From: Persicaria tinctoria
Lineage: Eukaryota > Streptophyta > Magnoliopsida > Caryophyllales > Polygonaceae
Direction: 5' to 3'
DNA: 64,000 nt
NCBI GenBank assembly: GCA_037127255.1
Contig: JBANSL010000001.1
Span: forward strand, 35,207,001-35,271,000
A program made the position numbers and the translations under genes. Shown one piece after another: positions 45,720-57,219 of the stretch. The notes beneath the pieces are model-generated. The model saw nothing but the letters and a program-made list of their open reading frames with translations. It had not been told where the DNA came from and made no database searches. The number at the start of each line of letters is the position of its first letter. Position 1 is the first letter of the stretch.

Positions 45720-46402
45720 TATATTGACAAGGTTTTTTAGTTTATCAAAATTCGTTAGATTTATTTAATTGAGTAAACAAATTGATGAAAACATAACTAA
45801 TCAAGAAATGATAAAAATTATGTTATTTAAATCAATTGTGTTTGTTAATAAGTTAAATGATGTGGTTAAAAATGTGAAATCATTAATTGATGTGGTTTAA
45901 ATATATTGGATAATCATGAATTGACATGTAAAAAAACTCGACCATATTGTACCAGAGAACGACACGTAATTGAATTCGATCAAAGCCCGCCACATATGGT
46001 TTTCACGTCTATATTTTAGTATTATAAGAGTATTATTACCCGCACTTCTGCGTGATTTTGTAATAAGTTATAATATGTATTTTTATTATAATAATCATCA
46101 TATTTTAATTGTTGTTTTTTGTATTAAAGTATGAAGATTAAAATAGTTTATTTGAAATTATTCATTGCTTTTTTAATAATATTTGTATGGTTACTACTAA
46201 TATGTATGAAATTATTTAAACATATTAATTTTATAAAGTTTTTAACTCCTTAAAAAATATATCAAAATTTTCAAATATCAACTATTTTGATACAGATGGA
46301 GTATTTTGCTAAGTCAGGTGGAGTCAATTTTATTACTGATATATTTAATTGTTAAGGTATTATGAAAGAGTAACAAAATATACATAGTATATAAGACAAA
46401 AA
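45720..46402. other. AT-rich intergenic sequence
   Basis: No gene. It contains a possible Helitron-like start near 46008 (TCTATATTTTAGTATTATAA then TTACCCGCACTTCTGCG) and one Stowaway-like end near 46290 (GATACAGATGGAGTA) without an obvious partner. Confidence 0.5.

Positions 46403-46451
<49 letters not shown>
46403..46451. repeat. (ATT)n tail of LINE2
   Basis: About 16 units of ATT at the 3' end of LINE2. Confidence 0.95.
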
Positions 46452-46545
46452 TTGATTAGGAAAAAATTCGGGTGGGATATCCCTACCCGGCGGCATCCTT
46501 ACGGATGAGATCATTAAGACCTGGGTTGTTGTAAATATCACTACC

Positions 46546-47121
46546 TCAGGCGGAGTGGCAAATGTGTGCAACCTTATCAGCCATTCTATTGCCCATACGA
46601 GGTACATGAGCGTATCCTACCTCTGTAATAGATGATAACAGAACTTGAGTGTCAGCGAGAATAAGTTCAATCTCCCAAGGACATTTGGATTTCTTCTTAA
46701 GATAGTCTATGATTATTTTACAGTCTCCTTCAATTTGGATTTTGTCAATGCGAAGTTGTAATACTTTCTGGATCCCCAATTTAAGGGCGAGGGCTTCCGC
46801 TTTGATAGGCAGCTGTTTTCCTAGAAATTTGTTTTCTATAGCAACAGGCCGACCATTCCAGTCCTTAACAATGATGCCTGCCGTGTTGTCCCCGTTGGCT
46901 AAGGTGGATCCATCGAAATTGAGTTTGAACCAGCTGAACTGAGGTTTGCGCCATTTAATCGGCCTTTGTTTGTCGGATTTTCTGTGATAGGTCCTTGTTG
47001 CAGGACGATTAGTGTCCGTATTAACTTCTTCCCCTACGGACGTTCTTTTCCAGTTTTCTTTGTGAGTTCTGACTAGCTGGAGGACTTTCCGGTGTTCGGG
47101 TATAGTTTCTTGTTGAAACAA
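46546..47121 (-). pseudogene. LINE2 RNase H domain
   Basis: RVT_3-type RNase H: KLNFDGSTLANGDN, IKAEALALKLG, QIEGDCKIIIDYL and MGNRMADKVAHI supply the D-E-D-D residues in place. The frame continues from the zinc-finger part at 47340-47131 after an in-frame stop near 47130. Confidence 0.9.
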
Positions 47122-47130
47122 GTGTTGATT

Positions 47131-48509
47131 TCATATGTACCAAGTAGTCCACCAAGCGAATGTGAGGTCAGCCAATCCGGCCTGGTTTGGGCTATTCCCA
47201 AGGCAAGAAAGGATGGGTCTAAAATCCCGGGATTGGCCGATCAAACGATCTATTGTTGTTTGTTCTCGGCTAGGAAGTAGGTATAATTTCCTTATGAAGG
47301 GGCATTCCAGGAACAGGTGTGTCTCGTCCTCGGGAGCCATGTTGCATAGTGAGCATGTATTTGGTAACGCCGCCCCCTACCGGATAGGCGAACCGCCGTG
47401 GGCAAGCCATTTTGTGCAATCTTCCATAAGAAATTCTTCACCTTTGGGGGAACATCAGTCTTCCAGATCCAAGCATTCATGTCGGCCGTAGGTTCGGATG
47501 GAGTTGTTATCAGTTTGTAAGCGCTTGATGTAGTAAACCATCCTTCCATATCCGGCCACCAGTAAAGACGGTCTTGGACATTTGATGTTGGTAGAGGAAT
47601 ATCTAAAATTTCATTGACAATATTGTTTGGAAGGGCAGAATGCAGCTTCTCAGTCCACCATTTCCCACCCAAAATGTAATTACTAACGGTCTCATTCTTA
47701 TCGTACCCCTGGATGGTAATGTTCTAGGATAGTATGGAGGAGTTTGAAATCCAATTATCCGTCCAAAACTTGATTGTGCGTCCATCTCCTACTGACCAAA
47801 TAAGCCCTGATTTAAACTTTTCAATCAAGTTAGCTAGCTTAGTCCACTGCCAGGAGCTAGATCCCGATCTTTTGTAATCTAGAATACTTGAGGAACGCAG
47901 ATATTTATGTCTGATTAAGGTTACCCAGATATTATTGGGTTCTGCCAAAATTTTCCACAGGAGTTTCATTTGAAGTGCAATATTCATATCTCTTGATTTG
48001 CGGATTCCCAACCCGCCAAACTGCTTAGGTTTACATATCCTATCCCAACTGATTAACGGTCGATATTGTAAATCCTTGTTCCAGAAGAAAGAGCGATTTA
48101 TTTGGTCCAGTTCTTTATGTATAGTATCGGGGAGCATAAAGTTCTGCATTACATGCAACGGTTTGGCCGAAAGGTTAGAGTTAATCAGCGTTGCCCGACC
48201 CTGTTGGGAAAGCGCATTGGCTCTCCACTTCGCCAGCTGTTGTTTGGATTTGCAGATGATATCTTCGAATGTGCTGCTGGTGACCCTACCATTAATAATA
48301 GGACAGCCCAGATACTTCTCTAATGACTTCTCATTTGTAATGTTGAGGCAGTTATGTAATTCAAGAATCCTATGATCTGGAATCCCTGGAGATGGTTGGA
48401 AGCTTGATTTATGATAATTAACCATCTGGCCTGACACTTTGCAGTACGAGTGAATTATTTCTTTTACTTTACAACCCGCCTCCACGCTTCCTTTAGAAAA
48501 GATGATCAT
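47131..48509 (-). pseudogene. LINE2 RT thumb/connection and zf-RVT domain
   Basis: Starts with the altered catalytic box FAYDMIIFSKG (FADD expected). It continues with NYHKSSFQPSPG, CLNITNEKSLEKYLGCPIIN and QLAKWRANALSQQGRATLIN, then the connection domain and the finger region (DVPPKVKNFLWKIAQNGLPT, later HLFLECPFIRKLYLLP). A stop at 47724 and a frameshift near 47300-47340 separate the frames 48509-47724, 47672-47292 and 47340-47131. Confidence 0.88.
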
Positions 48510-48548
48510 GTCGTATGCGAATGAAAGAAATGGAATACGCGGACCGTT

Positions 48549-50606
48549 TTATCCGATCGGAAATCCAATGAGAGATCGTTCTATACTTGCTTCCGCATTA
48601 AGCTTTCGGGCCAGAACCTCTGCACCGAGGAGAAATAAAAATGCAGAAAGAGGGTACCCCTGCCGAATCCCACTGGATGGAATGAACACATCAGTAGGGC
48701 CATTGTTTACTAGTACGGAGAAAGAGACGGATGTGATGCATTCCATAATCCATGAAGTGAAAGTCTCATGAAAACCAAATCTGATAAGCACATTTTTAAG
48801 GAAGTGCCAGTCTACCCTATCGTATGTTTTTTCCATGTCTAGCTTTATTGCAAGCCAGCCTTCGCGACCTTTACGACTTCTGTAAGAGTGGAATTTTTCA
48901 TGGGCAATGAGGACATTGTCCTGAATTGCCAGATCTGACACAAAGGCCCCTTGCAGGGGGTGTATGAGTTTCCCGATTACCTTTTTTAATCTATCAGTCA
49001 ATATCTTGGAAATTATTTTGTAAATATTAGAGCATAGACTAATGGGCTTGTAGTGACTTGTAGATTTTGGATTGTCCGTTTTCGGGAGCATTGAGATAAA
49101 GGTATGATTTATTTGGCGGAGAATTCTTCTAGAGTGGAAAAATCCCTTAACCGCACAGATTACTGATTTCCCGACAATGTCCCAATATTTGGCATAGAAT
49201 TCCGCTGTAAAGCCATCCGGACCTGGTGACTTGTTCCTTCCCAGGCTAAACACCGCCGTTTTAATCTCTAGGTTTGACGGAAGGCTAATAAGGAAATTGT
49301 TTTCCTCTGTCGATATTGCAGGTTGAATTACGTCCAAGATACCAGACATCAGTCCTTCATCAATCGGCGCTTTTTTAAACCTATTTTCAAAATCTCTTTT
49401 GATCTCATTTCGGACATTCTCCTCGCCCACAATCAATGTTCCGCTTGTGGAAGTAATGTTTCGGATTTGTTTCCTGTGTCGCCGTCCTGATGCCACTCGG
49501 TGGAAGTAACTCGTGTTAGAGTCCGAAAGTCTTAGATGTTTCGTCTTTGCCCTTTGACTCCAGTATGATTTTTGGAACAGAAGAAGCTTCTCTCGCTTCA
49601 AAATCAGACGTTTTTCCTTTGTTTGGTATACTTGAGGGTTAGTCTGCAAAGCCGTGGACTGGATGAATAGGAGCTCTGATTCCACCTCCTTTAGTTGACG
49701 GAAAATATTCCCAAAGTTCATTTTATTCCATTCTTTTGCCCTTCTTTTCAGTATTTTATGTTTAAACATTAACTGAAACATAGCCGATCCCGGACAGGAC
49801 GCCCTCCATGATTGTTTAACTATATTGCGAAAGTCTTTCCTCTTTAGCCAAATATTCTCAAATTTGAAAGGTGGGGCTTTAAATGCGGACTCATCGGAGA
49901 ACGAAATAGAAATTGGGCAATGGTCCGAGGAAGAGAACGCAACGTTATGGGTTATCATATTGGGGAAGGTCGTAAGGATGTGTTGATGAACTAGTACCCG
50001 ATCAATTTTTTCACGAATGTTGAAGCTTTCCTCCATATTCTTTCTCCATGTGAATTGGTTCCCAAAGGTGGGCAGGTCAAACAAATTACACTCGTCTTTG
50101 AAGGCTATTAGCCGAGAGAACCTAGAAGTTCGTGTAGTTGCTCCGCCTAATTTGTCCGTACTGCAATTAATCTCACTAAGATCACCTATAACCATACTGG
50201 GAATAGGTGAGCTGTTTACTATTGTTATTAATGTTTCCCAGAAGGCATTTTTGTCGTTTGGGGATGGAGGTGCATAGACAAAGAGAACTAAAATCGGAAA
50301 ACCAATCTGCAAGCTTTCTAATCGTAGTCCAATAATACGGGGAGTATGCACGGCCACGGAAATGGACATATTTAACATCTGATAAGACTTCCAAATAACC
50401 CCAATGCCGCCCGATCTCCACACAGACGGCGACCAAACCCCTTCATCAAATCCAATATTTTTCCACAATTTGTCGTCCGGAATAGTTTCCGCCTTTGTTT
50501 CTGCTAGCGACATGATTTGAATGTGTTCGTTTTTACACATTGAATCAATTTCAGTCCAAAATGTTCGTTTTCCAATTCCACAACAATTCCAAAAACATAT
50601 CATCAT
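48549..50606 (-). pseudogene. LINE2 ORF2, endonuclease and RT N-terminal part
   Basis: Long frame of 685 codons from ATG 50606. Residues 1-230 are the apurinic endonuclease (FWNCCGIGKR, LAETKAETIP, MVIGDLSEINC, then SSSDHCPISI). Residues 430-680 are RT fingers/palm (NKSPGPDGFTAEFYAKYWD, LDMEKTYDRVDW, GIRQGYPLSAFLF). The frame stops at 48549 (TAA) a few codons before the FADD position and continues in the same frame after it, so this is one gene with a premature stop. Confidence 0.92.
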
Positions 50607-50977
50607 AAAACCTTGTTAAGGATGGAAGGACTAAGGGGCGGAGGCCTTACATCGAAGCAATTTGGATGATCTAGTTTGTAATTAATCTTGGACAAATTTA
50701 TTTTGTTGCAGGGGTAATAGCCCTTGTACCGGTTCTGGAAAGTCCAAGAAACCCAACAAATGAGAAAGGTTGTATACCACCGTTTAATCCATTTAGCCCA
50801 ACCCCACCAAACCAACCCAATTTTACATAAATTTGATGATGGCAAGGACCAAGGCTGGCAACCTATCCACTATTTCTCATCACCCTTTTGGCTGGAATGC
50901 TTCAGCCCAACCCCCCGAAACGCAGCAACATATATGATCCAAGATCCGGGAAGAGACTGAGCCCAGTTACTGCGGAT

Positions 50978-51496
50978 TTAGAGAGTCCAAGCCCCAATCG
51001 ACAAGGACCAAACAGGTACCCCATATTCACCATTCATGCGATATTGAAGAATCAAATAGGTGTTGCTAACCTCAGAAATCTTCCAGGACTTCATACCAAA
51101 TAATACAACTAGAAGAATATATAAATCATATACAAAAGGATTGGCATTAAAACATAATGAGTGAGAATTACAGACATATTTAGGATTGCTGCATATATGC
51201 CAATCTATAGCCCAATGAACCATAATACATACTATTGCAATCATGGTCACGGGTAACCAGAGCATAGCTAGAATACTGATTATAATAAAACTTAAGTAGC
51301 AACCTATTCCCAGCAGATTACAGAGATTATACGAAATCTTGAACAGGCCACCGGAGAGCAACCATACTAACAAGCCGAAAGAGAAAACGAGGACAGGATT
51401 GCATCGTCCCGGTGGTGAATTCAACATCCCAAAAGAGATTGCCCGGCTAAACCAAAATGGGGAATTAAGCCGATAGTAGATTAGGTCGTCAACCAT
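50978..51496 (-). CDS. Small hydrophobic ORF between LINE2 ORF1 and ORF2
   Basis: 172 codons; the start ATG overlaps the ORF1 stop in ATGGTTGA (51496-51489). The product would be strongly hydrophobic with about four potential membrane segments (for example VFSFGLLVWLLSGGLF, LSFIIISILAMLWLPVTMIA, YILLVVLFG). Plant L1 elements usually have only a non-coding spacer here, so this could be chance in AT/T-rich sequence. No family is recognised. The equivalent stretch of LINE1 is too decayed to help. Confidence 0.3.
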   Translation of the reverse strand: MVDDLIYYRLNSPFWFSRAISFGMLNSPPGRCNPVLVFSFGLLVWLLSGGLFKISYNLCNLLGIGCYLSFIIISILAMLWLPVTMIAIVCIMVHWAIDWHICSNPKYVCNSHSLCFNANPFVYDLYILLVVLFGMKSWKISEVSNTYLILQYRMNGEYGVPVWSLSIGAWTL

Positions 51497-52580
51497 GGAA
51501 CCGCTTGTTGCTGCTTGCCGGCATGTCGGAGCAAGCAGTATCGGATTCCTCTAATTGGAGCTTCCTCTTGCACGAGGAGGACCTTGACACCGAGACGGGT
51601 TCCGGCGTCCCGGACTGCACGTCCATACCAGAAACACCAGCCATGGCGGCAACAGAAGGAGCAACAAGCATAACAGTCCCCTGTGGGGCGACATCAGCAA
51701 GGCGGACCTCGGCGGATGGGGCGAAATCCTCTAGCATCCTATCAAGAGCATCATTGGTGAAGTCCGCAGGGAATGCCCTACACTCATTCATCAGCTCGGG
51801 GTTTTCATCATAATCGACCATGTCAAGATCGAAGACCTCATAAAAAGTTGAGTCAGATAAGGCCGGATCGAAACCAGAAGAAACATAATCCTCGGAGGTC
51901 GATTGGAGCACCGGAGGGGCAACAAGAGTTGGCTCAGTAGTGGAGATAGTAGCGGCCATTGCAAGATCTGCAACACAGCCCTGAACCGGAACTTGAACTG
52001 CCTCCAAGATGCCGACAGATGTGATCTGAATCTCAGGAAGAGAAGCTGGTGCACTCATCAACGAGGCAGCAGGGAGGCCTGGCGAAACCACTGCTGTCGT
52101 CGGTTGTTCGGGCACAACAGCAGAAGAGTCCTCGACACTGTTCGAGGACATGGAGTTGGATGAGTCCGAGACGTCGTCGCTATTGGTTCCGAATAGTGCC
52201 AGCAGGGCTGCCTTTGAGTGGTCGAACCTAGGAGGCGGAACTTTCTTCTTCGAAGCTATCTTAACCCAGTCACCAGCAGACCCTGAATCACCCATAGCCG
52301 AAGGGGCGTCCTCCGCAAACCCATCATCTGCCATCGGAACAGTATGATCCATAGGCAAGTTTGCCAATCTCGTGGGACACACATCGAACTCGTGATCAGA
52401 TGCCCCACACGCGCCACAACCTTCTGATATGTCCTCGATCCATATAGGATAAGCAACCAATTCCTCCGCTTCATTGAGTACGTGAATCCGGAATTCGCGG
52501 ATTCGAGTGATATCAACGGAAGAACAAATCCGTGGATATCTAAACCTCGCCCCATTCTTCCCGAAGGCCGTGTACATCAA
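51489..52580 (-). CDS. LINE2 ORF1 (RNA-binding protein), C-terminal half
   Basis: 363 codons open, without its N-terminus (truncated at about 52585). Near its start a CCHC-like knuckle CGACGASDHEFDVCP follows YPIWIEDISEG, as in plant L1 ORF1 proteins after the DUF4283-type domain. The rest is acidic and Ser/Ala/Pro-rich, ending RKLQLEESDTACSDM and NKRFHG. No stop occurs inside. It would bind the LINE transcript in a ribonucleoprotein particle. Confidence 0.75.
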   Translation of the reverse strand: MMYTAFGKNGARFRYPRICSSVDITRIREFRIHVLNEAEELVAYPIWIEDISEGCGACGASDHEFDVCPTRLANLPMDHTVPMADDGFAEDAPSAMGDSGSAGDWVKIASKKKVPPPRFDHSKAALLALFGTNSDDVSDSSNSMSSNSVEDSSAVVPEQPTTAVVSPGLPAASLMSAPASLPEIQITSVGILEAVQVPVQGCVADLAMAATISTTEPTLVAPPVLQSTSEDYVSSGFDPALSDSTFYEVFDLDMVDYDENPELMNECRAFPADFTNDALDRMLEDFAPSAEVRLADVAPQGTVMLVAPSVAAMAGVSGMDVQSGTPEPVSVSRSSSCKRKLQLEESDTACSDMPASSNKRFHG

Positions 52581-52585
52581 TATGT

Positions 52586-53592
52586 AATGTTAGCTTTTGC
52601 GCCATACTTGAATTTGTACATAAATGATAATGTTATACTATTACTTATGGTTGTTAATTTTTATTTATAATATTGAAGGTGATAATTAATTTAAATGATA
52701 TGTTAATAGTATTATAAATTAAAAGATTTCATATAAATATTTACATTAATCCAAAATTTTACAGCATGGTAGGACTTGCTCTTTTGAATAACATTTTTAC
52801 CTACTCTTTTTTCGCAAATTCTTAATAAATTATATTATGTATTTTATTATATTAATTATCTTTAAAAAATTAATTAAATTATAAATGATCAAATAATTTC
52901 CTTGAAATATTTCAATGGAAGCTTTGAACCAACTAATGTGTATAAACTAATTTAAGTGGTTATTTTATTTCACCATATTAATATACTACGTCCGTTGCAA
53001 AATAAAAGTCCCTTTACTATTTGACACGTTTTTTAATGAGCCAAAAACTCTATTAAATAATTTTTTTATTAAATTTTTTTACGTAGTATTATACATATTA
53101 ACAATATATAAAATACTATGTAAAAAAATTTAATAAAAATTTATTATTTCATACAGTTTTTAGCTCATTAAAAAACGTGCCAAATAGTAAAAGGCCTTAT
53201 ATTTTGTAATGGAGGGAGTATATATTAGTAATATTAAATTAATGAACAGAATCAAGTATTGATTAAATATAATTGCTTACAATTTAAGAACTAACTCTAT
53301 AAAACATAGCTAATTTTATGGTTTATGTATAAGTTTATGTTCATTAAAATCAAAATTAATATGTTATTAAAATAAATCAAGTGAGTATTTTACTCGAATT
53401 TTGATTTTGATTGATAGTTTGTTTTTATTTTAAATAAAATAACCGATTACCAATATTAACCCAATGACCACCGGGTAGTCCATATTAACTCAATGTCCTA
53501 TCGGATATCTTTTTGGCGTTTACTGTACGCTTTCTCTCTCGTTCATTTTTTATGTGAACTGAAATCGATCTAAAGAGCTTCGGTCTGACAAT
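52586..53592. other. AT-rich intergenic sequence with a MITE
   Basis: No gene. It contains the Stowaway-like MITE at 52986-53218 and AT-rich sequence near 52790-52920 resembling 39050-39165 and 46030-46150. Confidence 0.6.
52986..53218. mobile_element. Stowaway-like MITE
   Basis: Palindromic 233-bp element: left CTACGTCCGTTGCAAAATA, complement of right CTCCCTCCATTACAAAATA, with TA on both sides (52984-52985, 53219-53220). The inverted match extends inward (ACTATTTGRCACGTTTTTTA), as in Tc1/mariner-derived Stowaway MITEs. Confidence 0.88.
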
Positions 53593-54310
53593 ATGGTTCA
53601 TGGAGATGGTCCTATCACAAAGGCTAAGGGTAGTAAGATGTCGAGTGCACTCTACTCCATCCTAAGGCACATTACCACCTATGGTACCTCACTTTGGATG
53701 CTAAAGCCTGAGTTAGAGGCGAGGGACCCCGGGTTAGTGACCTTATTAGTCCAAGAGGACTCGAGCCAATGGGAACTTTCAGCGCACGGGCGTGCAACCA
53801 TGACGCACGGGCGTGCACCACGAGTCGCTGAGCTAAGTGGCCAACAGAAGGCAAGTGCGCGGGCGTGCGCCACCCTTACACGGTCGTGCACGATGGTGTT
53901 TTTCCGCACAAAATCCAGATTTGATACGTTGTATTTTATGCTATTATTTTTAGGATTTTATTTCCTTATTTATCTTTTATTCTCAGCAAAATACTTTGTT
54001 TAAATAGTTATTCAATCATCAATGAAAGCACACTCAATTATTATTTCCCCAAAACAAGTTTCTCTGAGAAACCCTAACGAACGTTAGAAGCGTTCATCTT
54101 CTTTGTGAGATTCGAAGAACTAAGGACAATGAGAAGCGGTGCTGAGTGATTGATTTACTTGTGAGATTCAAGTAAGTTGAGACCTCATAGGTCTAAAGAA
54201 GGTTTCATGAGATTCGAGTTCTTCTGCAGATCCAATTCGGCTACATATTCAAAGCGATCGGGCACCCTTAGGCGTGAGATTCGCCAAGCGGTATAATGAG
54301 TCATTACGTC
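53593..54310 (+). repeat. Gypsy LTR-like remnant with GCACGGGCGTGC words
   Basis: The frame 53593-54003 starts with GPITKAKGSKM, resembling the GPITRARA pol terminus of chromovirus-like gypsy elements, whose pol ends within the LTR. GC-rich words (ACGCACGGGCGTGC twice, GCGCGGGCGTGCG, ACGGTCGTGC) lie at 53778-53895. Then follows leader-like sequence (GAAACCCTAACGAACG, GTGAGATTCGAAGAAC, repeated GAGATTC words). It fits a degenerate LTR or its R-U5 region. Ends are not defined. Confidence 0.45.
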
Positions 54311-55222
54311 CATCAAGGTAGTTGTCTAAATCCATTTTATTCTTTCATTTTGTTAAATTTATGCAATTCCTTCATCAAAAAACACATGATCCCAAAAAAC
54401 AAAGTTTACCCTAATTCGCATTCACTGTCATCGACCTCTTCTACTCCACCATCCCCGACCACCACCAGCCCTACGCCACCCCTCCACCATCCCTCCACCA
54501 CCATTCTGCCACCCCTCTGCCCTTACTCCAGCCCTTGCCCACTCACACCCTTGCTTAACCCTAATTTTCCTTGCTTTGTTTCTTTGCCTTCAAACCCTAG
54601 GTTTCTTTTTCCTATTTTTGGGAAGTTGTTTTTCATCTTATTTTGTTGATTTTCCTACTTTGTTTCCTTCCCATTTTCACACACACAAAAAAAAATCCAT
54701 TCGAGTTGAAAAGCCAAAAGAAGGTAATCTTCTCGATTTCTTTGTTCACATATTCATTGTTGGATTTTGTTTGTTTTTCTTCTTATAAAAAATCAAAATC
54801 AAAGCCAAGCGAGTGGAAGAGCCAAAATAAGGTAAGTTTCTCATTCTTTAACATTTGTGTTGCATTGTTCTTTACAACCGCAACGATTATTTCTCTTCAA
54901 CTAGTGACAAAGCTAAAATAAGGTAACCCCCTCGTTTCCTTTATAGCGCAGCTTTTGCCTACTTTCTTTTTCCTATGTGTTTGCAAAGTTAGGAGGTGGA
55001 TGATAAGAAAGAGAGCAACTTGCATTCTTGTGCCTTTGTTTCCTACCTTAGCCGCCTTCCATATTATCTTGCTTGCCTTTGATATTTGTGTTTTGAGTAT
55101 TGGGACTGTGAAAGTTGGTACATTGTCACGTTTATCTTGGTTTAGCACCCCTTGTCGTTGTGTTCGCTTTTGGGTTCCCTTAACCATGTCATATGACAAA
55201 GGAAAGCGCCTAGCTAATGTGA
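54311..55222. other. Non-coding region with imperfect repeats
   Basis: C-rich stretch at 54430-54560 (CCACC/CCTCC words), then three imperfect copies of AGCYAAAAKAAGGTAA at 54712, 54820 and 54911 with similar flanks (GAGTTGAAA / GAGTGGAAG / AGTGACAA). No gene is recognised. Confidence 0.5.
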
Positions 55223-57204
55223 TGCGGGACCATCTTCTACACCTCCAGACACGCCGATCATACTTGGAGAAGGACCAATGACTCGAGCCCGAGCTAAGAA
55301 ACTTCAACGCGACTCATTCATGTTTGTGAGTCATGCTTTGTTCTCGAGAACAGTTCAACTCCCGGAGCCTACATTGAAGACATACATGTGCATTGAGATC
55401 AAGAATGTCGAACCACTCTAGGCACGTGTATAGCCGAATTTCACTAAGTGTTGGAACCTTAGTTTATTTCAAATTTTAGTAACTTTTAATTTCTACTTAA
55501 GTCATTTTAGGAAACTTTTAGGGTTATTTTATTAATTTCTTCAAGTTATTATTTTTATTATTTTTGGCCGAAATTCAGCCTTGTTAGGGTTATATTAGTC
55601 GGCCTCCGTCATTGTAGAACATTCACGTCTCTTTGCTTATGAAAAATTAAGATTTTTGTGAAACACAATTGAGTGCAAGTCAATCGATTCGAAGCGTGGC
55701 TCATCGATTGCAAAATTGGTTTGATCTCAACTTGGTTTGCCTTGAGTTCATCAACCTCACGAGAGCTTGGTGATCCTGGTATTCAAAAGTCCCCTCCTTG
55801 TGCCTCCAAGTTGTCCGCTTGGTTGTGTAAGGTTGTAGACGCGGGCTTTATAGTCGTTGGTATTTGGTTCTTACCCTCTAAGGAGGCATGAGGTCTTTAT
55901 CTCGTTCTATTTTAGTTCGAATCACCCGATCTATCGATCTTTATTATTTTTCTTGAATCGAGTTAGTTTTGTTCTTGTGTTCTTGCGTCGTTCTTGGTCG
56001 ATCTTGTCCAGGATCCTTGCTTTCTTTGCCGATTCTTGTTGCGTCCTTTGGTTCTTGTTGAGTCTAGAGTCTTTCTTGCTTCCGTTCTTTATGATAACTC
56101 CACTCCCTTGATGAAAATCGGAATTAGTTTCAAAGGCTTTGATACACTGTTTGTGTCAAAGGTCTTGAAGCTACAGATGTGTTGATGAAACACAAAACCT
56201 GTACTTTATTATATTATATCCGAATATTATTATATGCTTTTGGATATTATTATATATGCACTAACATTTCAGGAAGCTTTTCGAATTATATCTCCTTCCT
56301 TGAGCTGAATAACGTGGAGAATAAAATCGGAGATTATGGCTTTAGAATTTCTAAGAATAGAAGATCTCAAAGATCCACCCGCAAGCCATAATCCAAGTTA
56401 GCCGTTGGAGAAGATTCCTTCCTCAAGTGGCGCCGATGATCTTCACTATATAAAGGAGATGAAGAAGAGAGAGAGGACTGACGTACATTCACGAATATCA
56501 TTGCACAATCAACCCTCAAGTTTACGATCTCTCTTCAGCGTGTTCTCTCTACTTGTTCTTAAGAGTCTTATATTTTGTTTCAAAGCATTTGAGAGTTACA
56601 CAGTGAGCTTATAGGATATATTCAGAGAGAGTGTTATACTCGAGAGTTTATAACTCAGGAACTGAACACTAGGGGATGGATTCACGAAGTGTAAGAGGAT
56701 TGTACTAGATAGCTGAGAGAGGTGGGACTCTTCTTGATTGGTCTAGGACTCAAAGGGAACGTGAGTTGACTAGATTGCAATTGTATAGGAGAGAGGCTTC
56801 TCGGTGAGCTATTATGATGCTAAGTCTTGTGAATCAATAAAAGCCGGTTGAATCCTAGGGTTGTGGAAGAACCCTAGGCGGGGACGTATGCCAAGTTCGT
56901 GCCGAACCTCGTGAACAATTCGTTGCGTCCTTTACTTACTGCTTTACCATATTTCCGTACTTGTTTTGAATTGTATAACTCTGTTGTGATTCAGGTTTTC
57001 CAGAAGGAAAAGATTAAGTCTAATCTCAAAGGGTTTTGCGAGCGCTTCAAAAGTCTTGAGATTATCTGCGAAAAACCGGCATACTCTATTCAACCCCCCT
57101 TCTAGAGTATTTCCATATTAACTTGTTTTACTTTATCGAACCTTCACTTTAGTTTCTTGTTTGATTGTCGAAGATCGGGCCATCCTACGGCTTACCCCGT
57201 ATCA
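55223..57204 (+). repeat. Element D 5' LTR
   Basis: Starts TGCGGGACCATC (same as 63263) and ends CCCCGTATCA. The first 460 bases align with the 3' LTR with scattered changes. It includes the duplicated end of the pol frame (55223-55430, here with a stop), a TATA box near 56447 and AATAAA at 56837. Confidence 0.88.
56447..56455 (+). promoter_or_regulatory. TATA box in element D 5' LTR
   Basis: TATATAAAG, followed by a purine-rich leader; AATAAA lies about 390 bases downstream at 56837, consistent with U3-R-U5 order. Confidence 0.55.
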
Positions 57205-57207
57205 AAT

Positions 57208-57219
57208 TGGCATCAGAGC
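57208..57219 (+). other. Element D primer binding site
   Basis: TGGCATCAGAGC, one change from the initiator-Met-tRNA primer site, three bases after the LTR end. Confidence 0.88.

Larger units (their letters stand above)
46403..52585 (-). mobile_element. LINE2: nearly full-length L1 LINE with RNase H
   Basis: The minus-strand order is ORF1 C-terminal half, a spacer with a small hydrophobic ORF, ORF2 (endonuclease, RT, zf-RVT, RNase H), then a short 3' region and a tail. The tail is (AAT)n (46403-46451 on plus as ATT) rather than poly(A). The copy is 5'-truncated inside ORF1 near 52585. ORF2 carries three in-frame stops and one frameshift, so it is dead but young enough to align throughout. 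No clear target duplication was identified. Confidence 0.9.

Noticed and set aside
55223..55430. Separate gene at the start of the element D 5' LTR
   Set aside because: It is the LTR duplicate of the pol terminus and has a stop and no start.
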